Assembly (NCBI RefSeq): GCF_028285715.1 | Contig: NZ_JANQOO010000035.1 | Location: 310,001 to 374,000 of the forward strand | DNA length: 64,000 nt | Direction of reading: 5' to 3' | Origin: Ulvibacterium sp. | GTDB lineage: Bacteria; Bacteroidota; Bacteroidia; Flavobacteriales; Flavobacteriaceae | Part shown: positions 55,671 to 64,000 of the stretch, in pieces | Layout: every line of letters begins with the position of its first letter | Numbering within the stretch: position 1 is the first letter of the stretch | Notes under the pieces: model-generated | What the model saw: the letters and a program-made list of their open reading frames with translations, nothing else | The model's database searches: none | Told to the model about the DNA's origin: nothing | Position numbers and translations under genes: made by a program

Positions 55671-56583
55671 CACCTATCGTCATTTTTGGCTTTAAGGATT
55701 CGATGATTTCATGCACATCACAATCATAAGGAAACCAAAGAATGGACTTATCTTTTCGGAACCAGGTTAATTGTCTTTTGGCGAACCTTCTTGTGTTTTT
55801 TTTTATTTCGCTTATGGCAAAATCCAATTCCCAAATACCCTCTAGGTAGTTGAAGAGCTCCTTGTAGCCAACAGTTTGCAATGCATTTTTTTTTCTATGT
55901 GGAAATAATGACTTCGCTTCTTCCAAAAAGCCTGCTTCCATCATAAGATCCACTCTTTTATTAATACGGTCATAAATTATTTTCCTATCCGCTTGGAGTC
56001 CCACCTGAATGGTGGAAAAGAATCTTTTTTGTTTTTTCCCCTTTAAAAAGGAAGAATAAGGTCTCCCCGTTCCGATACAGATTTCCAAAGCACGTATAAG
56101 GCGATGAGGATTCTCAAGATCTACTTTGGAAAAATACAGAGGGTCCAATCGCTTTAATTGCCTTTGAAGAACTTGAATACCCTCAACTTTCATTCTGTTG
56201 TTTAAATCTCGTCTAATTTCCGGAGCTACCTCTGGAAATTTGTCCAGTCCCTGGACTACGGCATCTACATATAATCCGCTTCCTCCTGCCATAATTACTA
56301 CACTTTTTTTGGTAAAAAGTCGCTTTAAAAGAGAGGAGGCATCCTGTTCAAAGTCCCCGACCGAATAGGTATCGAAAATACTTTTATACTGTATAAAATG
56401 ATGTGGTGCCGTATTCAACTCTTCCAAGGTAGGTACTGCCGTTCCTATTTTCATTTCCTTATATAACTGCCTAGAATCCGCTGAAATGATTTCAGTATCA
56501 AAATGTTGGGCTAGGGCAATGGCCATTTTGGTCTTTCCTATGGCTGTTGGTCCAACAACACTGATTAGAAACTTGCCGAACAT
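55663..56583 (-). CDS. miaA: tRNA dimethylallyltransferase
   Basis: A 306-residue enzyme that prenylates A37 of tRNAs reading UNN codons. VVGPTAIGKTKMAIALA, SADSRQLYKEMKIGTA, HHFIQY and GGSGLYVDAVVQGLD are characteristic, with AKRQLTWFRKD near the end. It overlaps the channel gene by one base (TAATG) and gntK by 8 bp, forming one operon. With trmD this is the second anticodon-loop modification gene in the window. Confidence 0.97.
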   Translation of the reverse strand: MFGKFLISVVGPTAIGKTKMAIALAQHFDTEIISADSRQLYKEMKIGTAVPTLEELNTAPHHFIQYKSIFDTYSVGDFEQDASSLLKRLFTKKSVVIMAGGSGLYVDAVVQGLDKFPEVAPEIRRDLNNRMKVEGIQVLQRQLKRLDPLYFSKVDLENPHRLIRALEICIGTGRPYSSFLKGKKQKRFFSTIQVGLQADRKIIYDRINKRVDLMMEAGFLEEAKSLFPHRKKNALQTVGYKELFNYLEGIWELDFAISEIKKNTRRFAKRQLTWFRKDKSILWFPYDCDVHEIIESLKPKMTIGDE

Positions 56584-57419
56584 TAATCGTCCGTTAGTTT
56601 ATAGCCGCATACCCGGCAGTAACGGGCATCGCTCCTCATGATTTCCGAGCCACAATTCTGACAACATCTGCCCTCGTCCACATTCTTAAGGTTTTTTTTC
56701 GAGGATGCATATTCAGCCGAAACAATACCCGTGGGTACTGCAATAATGCCATAACCAATTATCATAATCAACGTGGCAATAACCTGTCCTAGACCCGTTT
56801 CAGGGGATATATCGCCGTATCCTACCGTTGTCAAGGTCACTATGGTCCAGTAAACGCTGTGCGGAATACTATTAAAACCGTGCTGGGGTCCTTCTATCAA
56901 ATACATGGTCGTGCCCAATAGAATGGAGATGACAAGAACAAAAAAAACAAAAATGAATATTTTGGTACGGCTTGCCTTTAAGGCCCTGACAAGATTATTG
57001 GACTCCCCTACAAATCGTACCAACTTCAATATTCGGAAGACCCTGAGCAAACGGAGGGCCCTAAAAGCCGTTATATATTGTGAGCCTATGACAAAAAAGG
57101 ACAGATATTTTGGAATAGTAGAAAGCAGGTCAACAATACCAAAAAAACTAAAAATGTATTTGGCAGGCCTTTTTATGCATACAATACGTAAAATATACTC
57201 AATGGAGAAAAGTATGGTGACCACCCATTCCGAGACATCCAAAAATTTATGGTACTTAACATCAAAACGAGGAACACTTTCCAACATTACCACTACAATA
57301 CTATAGACAATGACTACCAGTAGTATTATGTCAAATAACTTACCGGCACGGGTATGTGTTCCGTAGATGATCGCATGAAGCTTATACCTCCAGTTCCTAT
57401 CCGTATTTTGGCTTTCCAA
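56583..57419 (-). CDS. voltage-gated-type potassium channel with C-terminal zinc ribbon
   Basis: A 278-residue six-helix channel. S1-S3 lie at about 28-47, 62-82 and 90-111; S4 carries Arg at 120, 123, 126 and 129, Lys132 and Arg135 (ALRLLRVFRILKLVR); the pore has TLTTVGYGD (195-203). After S6 (about 212-235) there is a short linker and CX2C ... CX2C (Cys253/256 and Cys268/271), a zinc-ribbon not usual in KvAP-like channels. Translation seems to start at TTG (57419), 3 bp after the exonuclease stop; no ATG is available before residue 45. Confidence 0.9.
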   Translation of the reverse strand: MESQNTDRNWRYKLHAIIYGTHTRAGKLFDIILLVVIVYSIVVVMLESVPRFDVKYHKFLDVSEWVVTILFSIEYILRIVCIKRPAKYIFSFFGIVDLLSTIPKYLSFFVIGSQYITAFRALRLLRVFRILKLVRFVGESNNLVRALKASRTKIFIFVFFVLVISILLGTTMYLIEGPQHGFNSIPHSVYWTIVTLTTVGYGDISPETGLGQVIATLIMIIGYGIIAVPTGIVSAEYASSKKNLKNVDEGRCCQNCGSEIMRSDARYCRVCGYKLTDD

Positions 57420-57422
57420 ACA

Positions 57423-58790
57423 TCAAGAATTTAGGTCCAAAATCCTTATAACTCGTTTTTTTCTGAGATACGATTCTATGATATGGGTGGTGTTCGCATC
57501 ACCCTTCATAGGTGTTATAATGGATTCTAAGATATGAATATTATTGATTTGATGGTTTAAGTCATAAAAACCAAAACCTTGAAAGGTTCCATTTTTTATA
57601 AGAATAGCGCTATATTCCCCGGTTTCCCTTCCCTTATCCACAATAACGACATTTTTGTTGGCCAATGAAAACCTGGTAATTGCCTCCGAGACTCTTCTGT
57701 TATAATCCAAGACCGTTTCACTATCCCTACAGATTTCCTTACTACCGCCATATTCGGAATCCAGGTACTTACTTTTAGCATCTGGAAGTCCGTTAAGCTC
57801 AAGACATAGTTCGTTTTCAATAGTGATTTGACGAATAAATCCTTGAGCCCCTTGAAGACTATTAAAAGTAGTCACTACCCCCTTGGAAAAAGTATGCGAT
57901 GCCGCTTTTAAGGTAACATAGCCCCTTTCATCAACAGCCTGATACACTGCATGGGAAAACAACTTTTTTCTATTGCTGTGCGCATACTTGGGCTTATTTC
58001 GCGTCAACTCTTCGTTCTCCTTTAATAGGGCGACCAATTCGCTCCCGGTCTTTTCGAAGATTACCTTTTTGGTTTCTTTTTGGATACGTCTCGCCCTGTC
58101 GCCGTTTTTGATAAAGTGCTGATTTACCTTTTTTTTGATGTTGTTGGATTTACCCAGAAATATCAGCTCCCCCTCCTTATTGTACATATAGTATATTCCG
58201 GTTTCCGAAGGCATCTGCTCAACAATATCCAATTGTCTTGGGGAAAGCTCCCCCTCCGTTTCCGAACGCATAACGTGGGAGAGTATGGATTTATCCATAT
58301 CCTTGGAAAGTAATACTTTAAAGAGTTTTAATGTGGCCAATGCATCTCCGTTGGCCCTATGTCTGTCGCTTACTGGGATTCCCAAAGAACGAACCAGTTT
58401 GCCCAAACTATGCGATTCGGCATCGGGTATGAGTCTTTTTGCCAAATCCACGGTACATAGGGTCTTGCGTTCAAAATTATAACCCAATCTTCTAAATTCG
58501 GTCCTAAGTATTCTGTAGTCAAACTGGGCATTGTGGGCTACCAATACACTATCCTGCGTAATTTCAACAATGCGTTTGGCCACCTCATGAAATTTTGGTG
58601 CAGTTCGAAGCATTTTGTTATTGATGCCCGTGAGGTTTATGACAAAAGGTTGTATTTCCCTTTCCGGGTTGACCAAGCTAATGAACTTGTCTACTACTTG
58701 GTGACCATCAAACTTATGTATGGCAATCTCAGTAATGCCTTCCTCGTTGTATTTCCCACCTGTTGTTTCAATATCTAAAACTGCGTACAT
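57423..58790 (-). CDS. DEDDh exonuclease fused to a GIY-YIG (UvrC/Cho-like) domain
   Basis: A 455-residue protein. The exonuclease domain (1-165) has the full DEDDh set: Asp6 and Glu8 (LDIETTG), Asp91 (AHNAQFDY), His144 and Asp149 (HRANGDA). The GIY-YIG domain (about 192-275) has GIYYMYNKEGELIFLGKSNN and a Glu258 equivalent to the catalytic Glu of UvrC, but the UvrC arginine position is Lys221. The last 180 residues are unrecognised apart from a conserved-looking acidic and aromatic pattern. Related DnaQ-Cho fusions occur in other phyla; a repair or incision-resection role is likely. Confidence 0.88.
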   Translation of the reverse strand: MYAVLDIETTGGKYNEEGITEIAIHKFDGHQVVDKFISLVNPEREIQPFVINLTGINNKMLRTAPKFHEVAKRIVEITQDSVLVAHNAQFDYRILRTEFRRLGYNFERKTLCTVDLAKRLIPDAESHSLGKLVRSLGIPVSDRHRANGDALATLKLFKVLLSKDMDKSILSHVMRSETEGELSPRQLDIVEQMPSETGIYYMYNKEGELIFLGKSNNIKKKVNQHFIKNGDRARRIQKETKKVIFEKTGSELVALLKENEELTRNKPKYAHSNRKKLFSHAVYQAVDERGYVTLKAASHTFSKGVVTTFNSLQGAQGFIRQITIENELCLELNGLPDAKSKYLDSEYGGSKEICRDSETVLDYNRRVSEAITRFSLANKNVVIVDKGRETGEYSAILIKNGTFQGFGFYDLNHQINNIHILESIITPMKGDANTTHIIESYLRKKRVIRILDLNS

Positions 58791-58842
58791 GCACTATGCT
58801 GTTTTTCAGAGCCTACAAAGAAATGTAAACCTTGTAAATTCC

Positions 58843-59502
58843 TCAGTTTACGTTTCTTGCCCCAAAGATACTACTTCCTATACGTACCATGGAACTACCC
58901 TCCTCAATGGCTATCTTATAATCCCCACTCATGCCCATGGAAAGGACGGAAATATGGGGAAGTGCCTTTTGAGTAGTATCAAAGAGTGTTTTCAAAAACC
59001 TGAACTCCCTTCTTATCTGATTCTTGTCATCTGTAAAAGTGGCCATGCCCATCAGTCCTTTAATAGCAATATTTTTCATTTTCTGAAATGTACTTGAATG
59101 GATGAGTTCGTTTAGTTCACGGGCGTTCAATCCAAATTTGGAGGACTCCTCAGCAATATGGATTTGTAAAAGACAGTCTATCACCCTGTTATTTTGTTCG
59201 GCTCTTTTGTCTATTTCCTGGAGCAACTTAATACTATCCACGCCATGGACCAAAGAGACAAACTTTGCCATATATTTTACTTTGTTGCGCTGTACGTGCC
59301 CAATCATATGCCACTGGATGTCCTTGGGCATTTCTTCCCATTTTTGGACCATCTCTTGAATTTTGTTTTCCCCAAAAACCATATGCCCCGCATCATAAGC
59401 TTCCTTGATTTCGGAAACGGACTTGGTCTTGGAGACGGCAACGAGGGCCACATCACCTGGCAGCGTATACTTTATTTTTTCTAGATTCTCGGCTATGGAC
59501 AT
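58843..59502 (-). CDS. PLP homeostasis protein, YggS/PROSC family
   Basis: A 219-residue cytosolic PLP-binding protein. The PLP Lys is in VALVAVSKTK, followed by GENKIQEMVQKWEEMPKDIQWHMIGHVQRNK and SMGMSGDYKIAIEEGSSMVRIGSSIFG. YggS binds PLP without known catalysis and balances vitamin B6 pools. It ends 52 bp upstream of the exonuclease gene and lies 21 bp downstream of DUF1015. Confidence 0.95.
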   Translation of the reverse strand: MSIAENLEKIKYTLPGDVALVAVSKTKSVSEIKEAYDAGHMVFGENKIQEMVQKWEEMPKDIQWHMIGHVQRNKVKYMAKFVSLVHGVDSIKLLQEIDKRAEQNNRVIDCLLQIHIAEESSKFGLNARELNELIHSSTFQKMKNIAIKGLMGMATFTDDKNQIRREFRFLKTLFDTTQKALPHISVLSMGMSGDYKIAIEEGSSMVRIGSSIFGARNVN

Positions 59503-59523
59503 CTTGTAGAGAAAAGTTTTAAG

Positions 59524-60759
59524 TTATAACTCGTAAATAGTTAGCCCACTTCGTAGTTTGGGCTCTATATAAGTGCTTTTTGGCGGCATAGTAAGGCCAG
59601 CATTGGCAATGGCCTTGATTTGATCCATGGTTATGGGAACTAGACTGAAACCTACGGCAAAATTACCTTGATCTACTTCATCTTTCATATGGATAATATT
59701 GTGTTTTCCATAACCATATCGAATTCGTTTATCATTTCTCAGATCCCTAATATTCAAAATGGGACCCAGAACTGTCTTGAAAAGAATTTGCGTATCTAAT
59801 TTACTAAGGGCATCCGTAAAACGATATACCTTTTTCCTAAGGTATAAGGAGTAAAACTCTCCGTCCAAATACATACTAAAATGATGTTTTTTTGTGGGTT
59901 TGTATAACGTATTTCCCTTGTTTTCAATTCTAAACGACCCATCCAACCGAATAAGAAATTCTTTTTTTGTCAACCCGTTCAAATCTTTGACCATACGATT
60001 AAATTCATAAATCCTGATTTCGGACTCTGGAATAAGATAGCTCATAAAATAGTTATAGGGTTCCTTTCCGGTATGGTTCGGATCATTTTCCTTGGAGGTC
60101 TTGGCTAAAAGATTGGAAGAGGCACTTCTATGATGTCCATCAGCTATATAAAGGGCCTTTAATTTGGTAAAAGTATCTTCCAGTCTCTTCACTGTTTTTG
60201 TTTCGGAAACGACCCATAACCTATGGGTAACCTTGTCGGTTGTTGTGAAGTGGTATTCTGGTTCGGTCTGTCTTTCCCCTTTTATGATTTCCGAAATGGT
60301 TTCGTCGTCCTTATAGGTTATCAAAACGGGTTCCGCATTGAATTTCACGGTATCCAAATAATGGGCGAACAATTCTTCCCGGTGACGGATGGTATCCTCG
60401 TGTTTCTTTATGACATTGTTGTGGTAATCCTCAACACTTGTCGCACAGAATAGTCCACAGCACTGAAAATTATCTTTTGTTACCTCGTACAGATAAAAAC
60501 TATCCTTGGCATCCTTTAAAAAAACATTATCCTCCAGAAACTCCAAATATCTGTTATATACTAATTGAAAACGCTTGGGACCAGAAACCCTTTTATCAAA
60601 TTTGTACCCGGGGTTGATAATGTGTAAAAATGAAAACGGATTGAAGCTCAATACGGCCTCCAGCTCTTTTTTCGAATATTCCTGATATGATCTAGAAGCC
60701 ACAAATGGGGCCTTATCCTTGGTCGGTCGTATGGCCTTAAAGGGTTTTACTATTGCCAT
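59524..60759 (-). CDS. DUF1015 family protein
   Basis: A 411-residue soluble protein with the DUF1015 pattern: FKAIRPTKDKAPFVASRSYQEYS at the start, SFLHIINPGYKF, LYIADGHHRSASS and FNRMVKDLNGL. Function is unknown; the family is widespread and has been linked by neighbourhood to serine metabolism or to cofactor use, without proof. The ATG at 60759 is used; the longer frame overlaps the dehydrogenase gene. In Flavobacteriaceae it usually accompanies a 3-hydroxyacyl-CoA dehydrogenase, as here (7-bp gap). Confidence 0.92.
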   Translation of the reverse strand: MAIVKPFKAIRPTKDKAPFVASRSYQEYSKKELEAVLSFNPFSFLHIINPGYKFDKRVSGPKRFQLVYNRYLEFLEDNVFLKDAKDSFYLYEVTKDNFQCCGLFCATSVEDYHNNVIKKHEDTIRHREELFAHYLDTVKFNAEPVLITYKDDETISEIIKGERQTEPEYHFTTTDKVTHRLWVVSETKTVKRLEDTFTKLKALYIADGHHRSASSNLLAKTSKENDPNHTGKEPYNYFMSYLIPESEIRIYEFNRMVKDLNGLTKKEFLIRLDGSFRIENKGNTLYKPTKKHHFSMYLDGEFYSLYLRKKVYRFTDALSKLDTQILFKTVLGPILNIRDLRNDKRIRYGYGKHNIIHMKDEVDQGNFAVGFSLVPITMDQIKAIANAGLTMPPKSTYIEPKLRSGLTIYEL

Positions 60760-60766
60760 ATAAAAT

Positions 60767-61654
60767 TTATTTGAATTGGGAAGAGACTTTTTCCGCTTTT
60801 CGCGATTCGGAATAATCATAGAATCCTTCCCCTGATTTTATACCCAGTTTTCCAGCGGTGACCATATTGATCAATAGGGGAGAGGGCGCATATTTTGGAT
60901 TTTTAAACCCATCGTACATAACATGCAAAATTGATAAACAAACATCCAATCCGATAAAATCGGCCAACTCCAAAGGACCCATGGGATGCGCCATTCCCAA
61001 CTTCATTACCGTATCGATTTCCCTTACCCCGGCCACTCCATTGTATAAGGTCTCTATGGCTTCGTTGATCATAGGCATTAAGATACGGTTGGCGACGAAT
61101 CCTGGATAGTCGTTTACCTCCACGGGGTTTTTTCCCAATCTTTTCGAAAGCTCCATAACCGTATTTGTAGTAGAATCAGAGGTGTTGTAACCTCGGATTA
61201 TTTCAATTAACGGTATAATGGGTACGGGGTTCATAAAATGCATTCCAATGACCTTATCCGGCCTACCGGTCACCGCAGCGATTTGGGTAATGGATATGGA
61301 GGAGGTATTAGTTGCCAAAATGGTATTTGGACTGCAGTTTTCGTCAAGATCCTTAAAAATATTGAGTTTAACTTCCAAATTCTCGGTGGCGGCTTCGATT
61401 ACCATCTCAACATCCGTTATTCCATTAATGAGAGATGTGTGGGTACTGATGTTATTTAGGGTAGCCTTTTTTATGTTTTCATTTATTTTTGCCTTGGCAA
61501 CCATGCGGTCCAGATTTTTGGATATAGTCGCCATACCTTTCTCCAGGGCATCATTGGAAATATCCACAAGATTTACCTTGTTTCCATTTTGGGCAAATAC
61601 ATGGGCGATCCCATTTCCCATGGTTCCAGAGCCTATGACTGCTATCTTACTCAT
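60767..61654 (-). CDS. 3-hydroxyacyl-CoA (3-hydroxybutyryl-CoA) dehydrogenase
   Basis: A 295-residue NAD-dependent dehydrogenase. The Rossmann loop is IGSGTMGNGIAHVFAQNG; HFMNPVPIIPLIEIIRG holds the catalytic His, with its Glu partner before it (MVIEAATENLEVK); NDYPGFVANRILMPMINEA begins the C-terminal domain. It converts between 3-hydroxyacyl-CoA and 3-oxoacyl-CoA, in short-chain fatty acid or amino acid degradation. No thiolase is adjacent. Confidence 0.93.
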   Translation of the reverse strand: MSKIAVIGSGTMGNGIAHVFAQNGNKVNLVDISNDALEKGMATISKNLDRMVAKAKINENIKKATLNNISTHTSLINGITDVEMVIEAATENLEVKLNIFKDLDENCSPNTILATNTSSISITQIAAVTGRPDKVIGMHFMNPVPIIPLIEIIRGYNTSDSTTNTVMELSKRLGKNPVEVNDYPGFVANRILMPMINEAIETLYNGVAGVREIDTVMKLGMAHPMGPLELADFIGLDVCLSILHVMYDGFKNPKYAPSPLLINMVTAGKLGIKSGEGFYDYSESRKAEKVSSQFK

Positions 61655-61734
61655 ACTTGTAGTATATGTTTAAAGATTTGTTACAATTTCGCGGCATCCG
61701 ATTTTCATTTCTACTCCCTTGGGGATAAACATTC

Positions 61735-62694
61735 CTAAAAGCAATCGATCACCTGTAGCGCCACCTGTAGTGCCTCGGTTCCTTGCTGCAAGGTAACTAC
61801 GGGAACGGTATCCGCATGTATGGCTTCGGCAAAAGTCTCCAACTCATCCAAAATGGCATTGTTAGCTTGGATTTCGGGGTTTTCAAAATAAATTTGCTTT
61901 TTTTCCCCTTCGGCATTTTGTAGTACCATATCAAATTGTCCAGGGGCATCTAGAGCATCCTTCATTTTGACCACCTCGACCTTTTTCTCCAAAAAATCAA
62001 CAGAAATGTAGGCATCCTTTTGGAAAAAACGTGATTTTCTCATGTTTTTCAACGAAATCCGGCTAGCTGTTAGGTTGGCCACACATCCGTTTTCAAATTC
62101 AATACGCGCGTTGGCAATATCCGGAGAACGACTTATTACGGATACGCCGCTGGCATTTATCTGTTTCACTTTTGAGTCCACCACGCTAAGAATGGCATCG
62201 ATATCATGAATCATTAGATCAAGCACTACCGGCACATCGGTGCCTCTAGGATTAAATTCGGCCAGCCGGTGCGTTTCAATGAACATTGGATTCTTTATTT
62301 TATCCTTAACCGCGGAGAAAGCGGGATTAAACCGTTCTACATGCCCTACCTGCCCCTTTACATTGAACTTTTCTTCCAATGCCATCAGTTCTTGGGCCTC
62401 CTCTAAAGTGTTGGTAATCGGTTTTTCGATAAACACGTGTTTGCCTTTTTCCATTGCTTTTTTGGCACATTCATAGTGGGAAAGAGTAGGGGTGACGATA
62501 TCTACCATATCTACGGCGTCCATAAGGGCATTTATGTTTTCAAAATAGGAATAACCGAATTCCGCAGCCACTTTTTCTCCGTTTATGACATCGGGATCAT
62601 AGAAGCCTATTAATTCGTATTTCGGGGATTCATTGAGCAAGCGTAGGTGTATTTTTCCTAGATGTCCCGCTCCCAAAACTCCAACTTTGAGCAT
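61735..62694 (-). CDS. Gfo/Idh/MocA family oxidoreductase
   Basis: A 319-residue NAD(P)-dependent oxidoreductase. The N-terminal Rossmann fold has LKVGVLGAGHLGKIHLRLL and VFIEKPITNTLEEAQELM (the EKP motif); the C-terminal domain has MIHDIDAILSVV, with the candidate catalytic His. The substrate, generally a sugar or sugar acid, cannot be predicted. The ATG at 62694 is chosen over a TTG 18 bp upstream. It lies 80 bp upstream of the 3-hydroxyacyl-CoA dehydrogenase and may share its transcript. Confidence 0.92.
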   Translation of the reverse strand: MLKVGVLGAGHLGKIHLRLLNESPKYELIGFYDPDVINGEKVAAEFGYSYFENINALMDAVDMVDIVTPTLSHYECAKKAMEKGKHVFIEKPITNTLEEAQELMALEEKFNVKGQVGHVERFNPAFSAVKDKIKNPMFIETHRLAEFNPRGTDVPVVLDLMIHDIDAILSVVDSKVKQINASGVSVISRSPDIANARIEFENGCVANLTASRISLKNMRKSRFFQKDAYISVDFLEKKVEVVKMKDALDAPGQFDMVLQNAEGEKKQIYFENPEIQANNAILDELETFAEAIHADTVPVVTLQQGTEALQVALQVIDCF

Positions 62695-62809
62695 GCTTTT
62701 AAGTTTTTTCAAAAGTAAGGATAGTTTGTGAGTTTAGCGATTTGTTGTAGGGTCTTTGTGCGGCGTCCATCTGAATATTTATTTCGAAAAGAGAATTGGA
62801 ATTGAGAAC

Positions 62810-62840
62810 TTGGATTTTGATATTTTCCGTTCTAACTTCG
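62810..62840 (+). promoter_or_regulatory. pcm promoter
   Basis: TTGG (62810-62813) and TAACTTCG (62833-62840) are 19 bp apart, close to TTTG-N19-TAnnTTTG. It implies a transcript start near 62846, which rules out a start codon at 62796. Confidence 0.45.
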
Positions 62841-62858
62841 TCTCATAAAACCAAACCA

Positions 62859-63500
62859 TTGAAGGATACCTTAAAGCATAGAGGAATGCGGAACCAATTG
62901 GCGGATATTCTCCTCGCCAAGGGTATTAAGGACCAAAAAGTATTGGATGCCATTCGTACCATCCCGAGACATTTGTTTATGGACAGTGGTTTTGAAGGGC
63001 ATGCTTACCAAGACAAGGCCTTTCCCATTGCCGCCGAACAAACTATCTCACAACCCTATACCGTGGCATTCCAAACCGAATTGTTGAAAATTAGGGCCAA
63101 TCAAAAAATCCTGGAAATAGGCACGGGCAGTGGTTATCAGACCGCTGTTCTCCTCCATTTAAAGACGAAGGTCTTTACTATAGAACGTCAGTTGACCCTT
63201 TTTAAAAGGACCAATATTTTCTTTAAAAAAATGGGATATCGTCCTAAAAAGTTCATTTTTGGAGATGGGTACAAAGGTCTTTCGGAAGAAGCGCCGTTTG
63301 ATGGTATTATTGTAACCGCTGGTGCCCCGGAAGTTCCGAAGGCGCTGATGTCCCAATTGCAAATTGGCGGTAGATTGGTTATACCGGTAGGGGTGGATGA
63401 GCAGGTGATGACCGTTTACACGAGAAAATCCGAGAAGGAATTTGAAAAAAAAGAATACGGTTCCTTTCGTTTTGTGCCTTTGTTGGAAGACAAGAACTAA
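62859..63500 (+). CDS. pcm: protein-L-isoaspartate O-methyltransferase
   Basis: A 213-residue repair methyltransferase acting on isoaspartyl residues of aged proteins. HLFMDSGFEGHAYQDKAFPI, AEQTISQPYTVAFQTELL, SAM loop ILEIGTGSGYQTAVL and FDGIIVTAGAPEVP are all typical. The TTG at 62859 (KDTLKHRGMRNQLADIL) is chosen because it matches relatives and follows the predicted promoter; ATG 62886 is the alternative. Its 3' end faces smpB with a 2-bp gap. Confidence 0.92.
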   Translation: MKDTLKHRGMRNQLADILLAKGIKDQKVLDAIRTIPRHLFMDSGFEGHAYQDKAFPIAAEQTISQPYTVAFQTELLKIRANQKILEIGTGSGYQTAVLLHLKTKVFTIERQLTLFKRTNIFFKKMGYRPKKFIFGDGYKGLSEEAPFDGIIVTAGAPEVPKALMSQLQIGGRLVIPVGVDEQVMTVYTRKSEKEFEKKEYGSFRFVPLLEDKN

Positions 63501-63502
63501 GT

Positions 63503-63964
63503 TCAACGATTAAAGCTCTTTTTAATCCGATCCAGATTTCGCTTGTTGTCCCTGTCCTTTAGGGTTTCCCTTTTATCATAGAGTTTTTTGCCCCTGGCCA
63601 AGGCAATCTGTAGTTTGGCGAGTCCACGATCGTTTAGAAAAAGTTTTAGGGGAATTATGGTAAGTCCAGAGGTTTTCACTTCTTTTTCCAATTTTTTTAG
63701 TTCCCGTTTGTTTAATAAAAGCTTTCTCTCTGCTTTTGGGCGGTGATTAAAATGGGATCCATGTGAGTATTCGTCAATTTGCATATTGATGACGAAAAGC
63801 TCGCCTCGGTCATTAAACTCACAAAAACTTTCGGAGATGGAGGCTTTGCTTTGACGGATGGATTTTATCTCCGTGCCCGAGAGTACAATACCTGCGATAT
63901 AGGTATCCAAGAGCTCGTACTCAAAACGCGCTCTTTTATTTTTTATGTTGATGTTCTGTTGCAT
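63503..63964 (-). CDS. smpB: SsrA-binding protein SmpB
   Basis: A 153-residue RNA-binding protein that carries tmRNA to stalled ribosomes. [66 protein letters not shown] and the basic tail with [18 protein letters not shown] are the full family pattern. The tmRNA gene itself was not found in the window. Confidence 0.97.
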   Translation of the reverse strand: MQQNINIKNKRARFEYELLDTYIAGIVLSGTEIKSIRQSKASISESFCEFNDRGELFVINMQIDEYSHGSHFNHRPKAERKLLLNKRELKKLEKEVKTSGLTIIPLKLFLNDRGLAKLQIALARGKKLYDKRETLKDRDNKRNLDRIKKSFNR

Positions 63965-64000
63965 GGGCTAACAAAAATAGGGACAATAATCCGTATTACA

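Overview
The window is a gene-dense chromosomal segment of a marine-type member of the Bacteroidota, almost certainly family Flavobacteriaceae (the Maribacter/Zobellia/Muricauda neighbourhood is a guess). The evidence is: promoters of the TAnnTTTG type instead of TATAAT; weak or absent Shine-Dalgarno sites; TonB receptors with carboxypeptidase-like N-domains and a DUF4249 partner; a PorD (DUF4835) type IX secretion component; the divergent Bacteroidota RpoZ; and several families almost confined to this group (DUF4294, DUF6095, DUF6495, DUF6913). No rRNA, tRNA, CRISPR array, IS element or prophage is visible, so this is mostly core genome with a few accessory patches.

Layout. 1-9 kb: end of an Oar-like TonB receptor, hisS, a Nudix hydrolase, an M42 peptidase, glycerate kinase. 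8.2-14 kb (minus): TonB receptor plus DUF4249 lipoprotein, monomeric isocitrate dehydrogenase, then a 715-bp gene-poor interval that may hold a short minus-strand transcription unit. 14.5-18.7 kb (minus): rplS, trmD, a GNAT, a coiled-coil membrane protein, HtrA protease. 18.8-21.9 kb (plus): dapF-GNAT-mltG and a lytic-transglycosylase-like protein, i.e. peptidoglycan precursor and cleavage genes. 22-24.6 kb (minus): dnaA, low-molecular-weight phosphatase, RsmI-like methylase. 25-28.3 kb (minus): ribD, HAD phosphatase, EamA transporter, YigZ as an overlapping operon. 28.4-32 kb (plus): GNAT, prmC, ligA.

32.1-38.4 kb (plus) is the most interesting block. It encodes an ethanolamine-type permease, a glutamine-synthetase-like ligase, an iron alcohol dehydrogenase, a class I gamma-glutamyl amidase (PuuD type), an aldehyde dehydrogenase and a 101-residue protein, four of them with overlapping or touching frames. 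Read in order they form a plausible gamma-glutamylated route from ethanolamine to glycine that needs neither EutBC, vitamin B12 nor a microcompartment.

38.5-42.5 kb (minus): NIPSNAP, GNAT and PH-domain genes, and a 5'-nucleotidase split into two genes with a four-helix-bundle gene between them. 42.6-55.1 kb (plus): DUF6913-dapA, then bamD-rpoZ-coaBC-porD-recN (envelope biogenesis, CoA, T9SS, repair), fabI, a glycosyltransferase, YbbR, coaE and a histidine kinase/response regulator pair, closed by a 38-bp perfect palindrome. 55.2-62.7 kb (minus): an operon of a DEDDh exonuclease/GIY-YIG fusion, a voltage-gated-type potassium channel with a C-terminal zinc ribbon, miaA and gntK; then YggS, DUF1015, 3-hydroxyacyl-CoA dehydrogenase and a Gfo/Idh/MocA oxidoreductase. 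The window ends with pcm (plus) facing smpB (minus).

All family assignments were made by reading the sequences; no database search was run. Start codons were moved downstream of the longest frame wherever an ATG, promoter position or family alignment argued for it.
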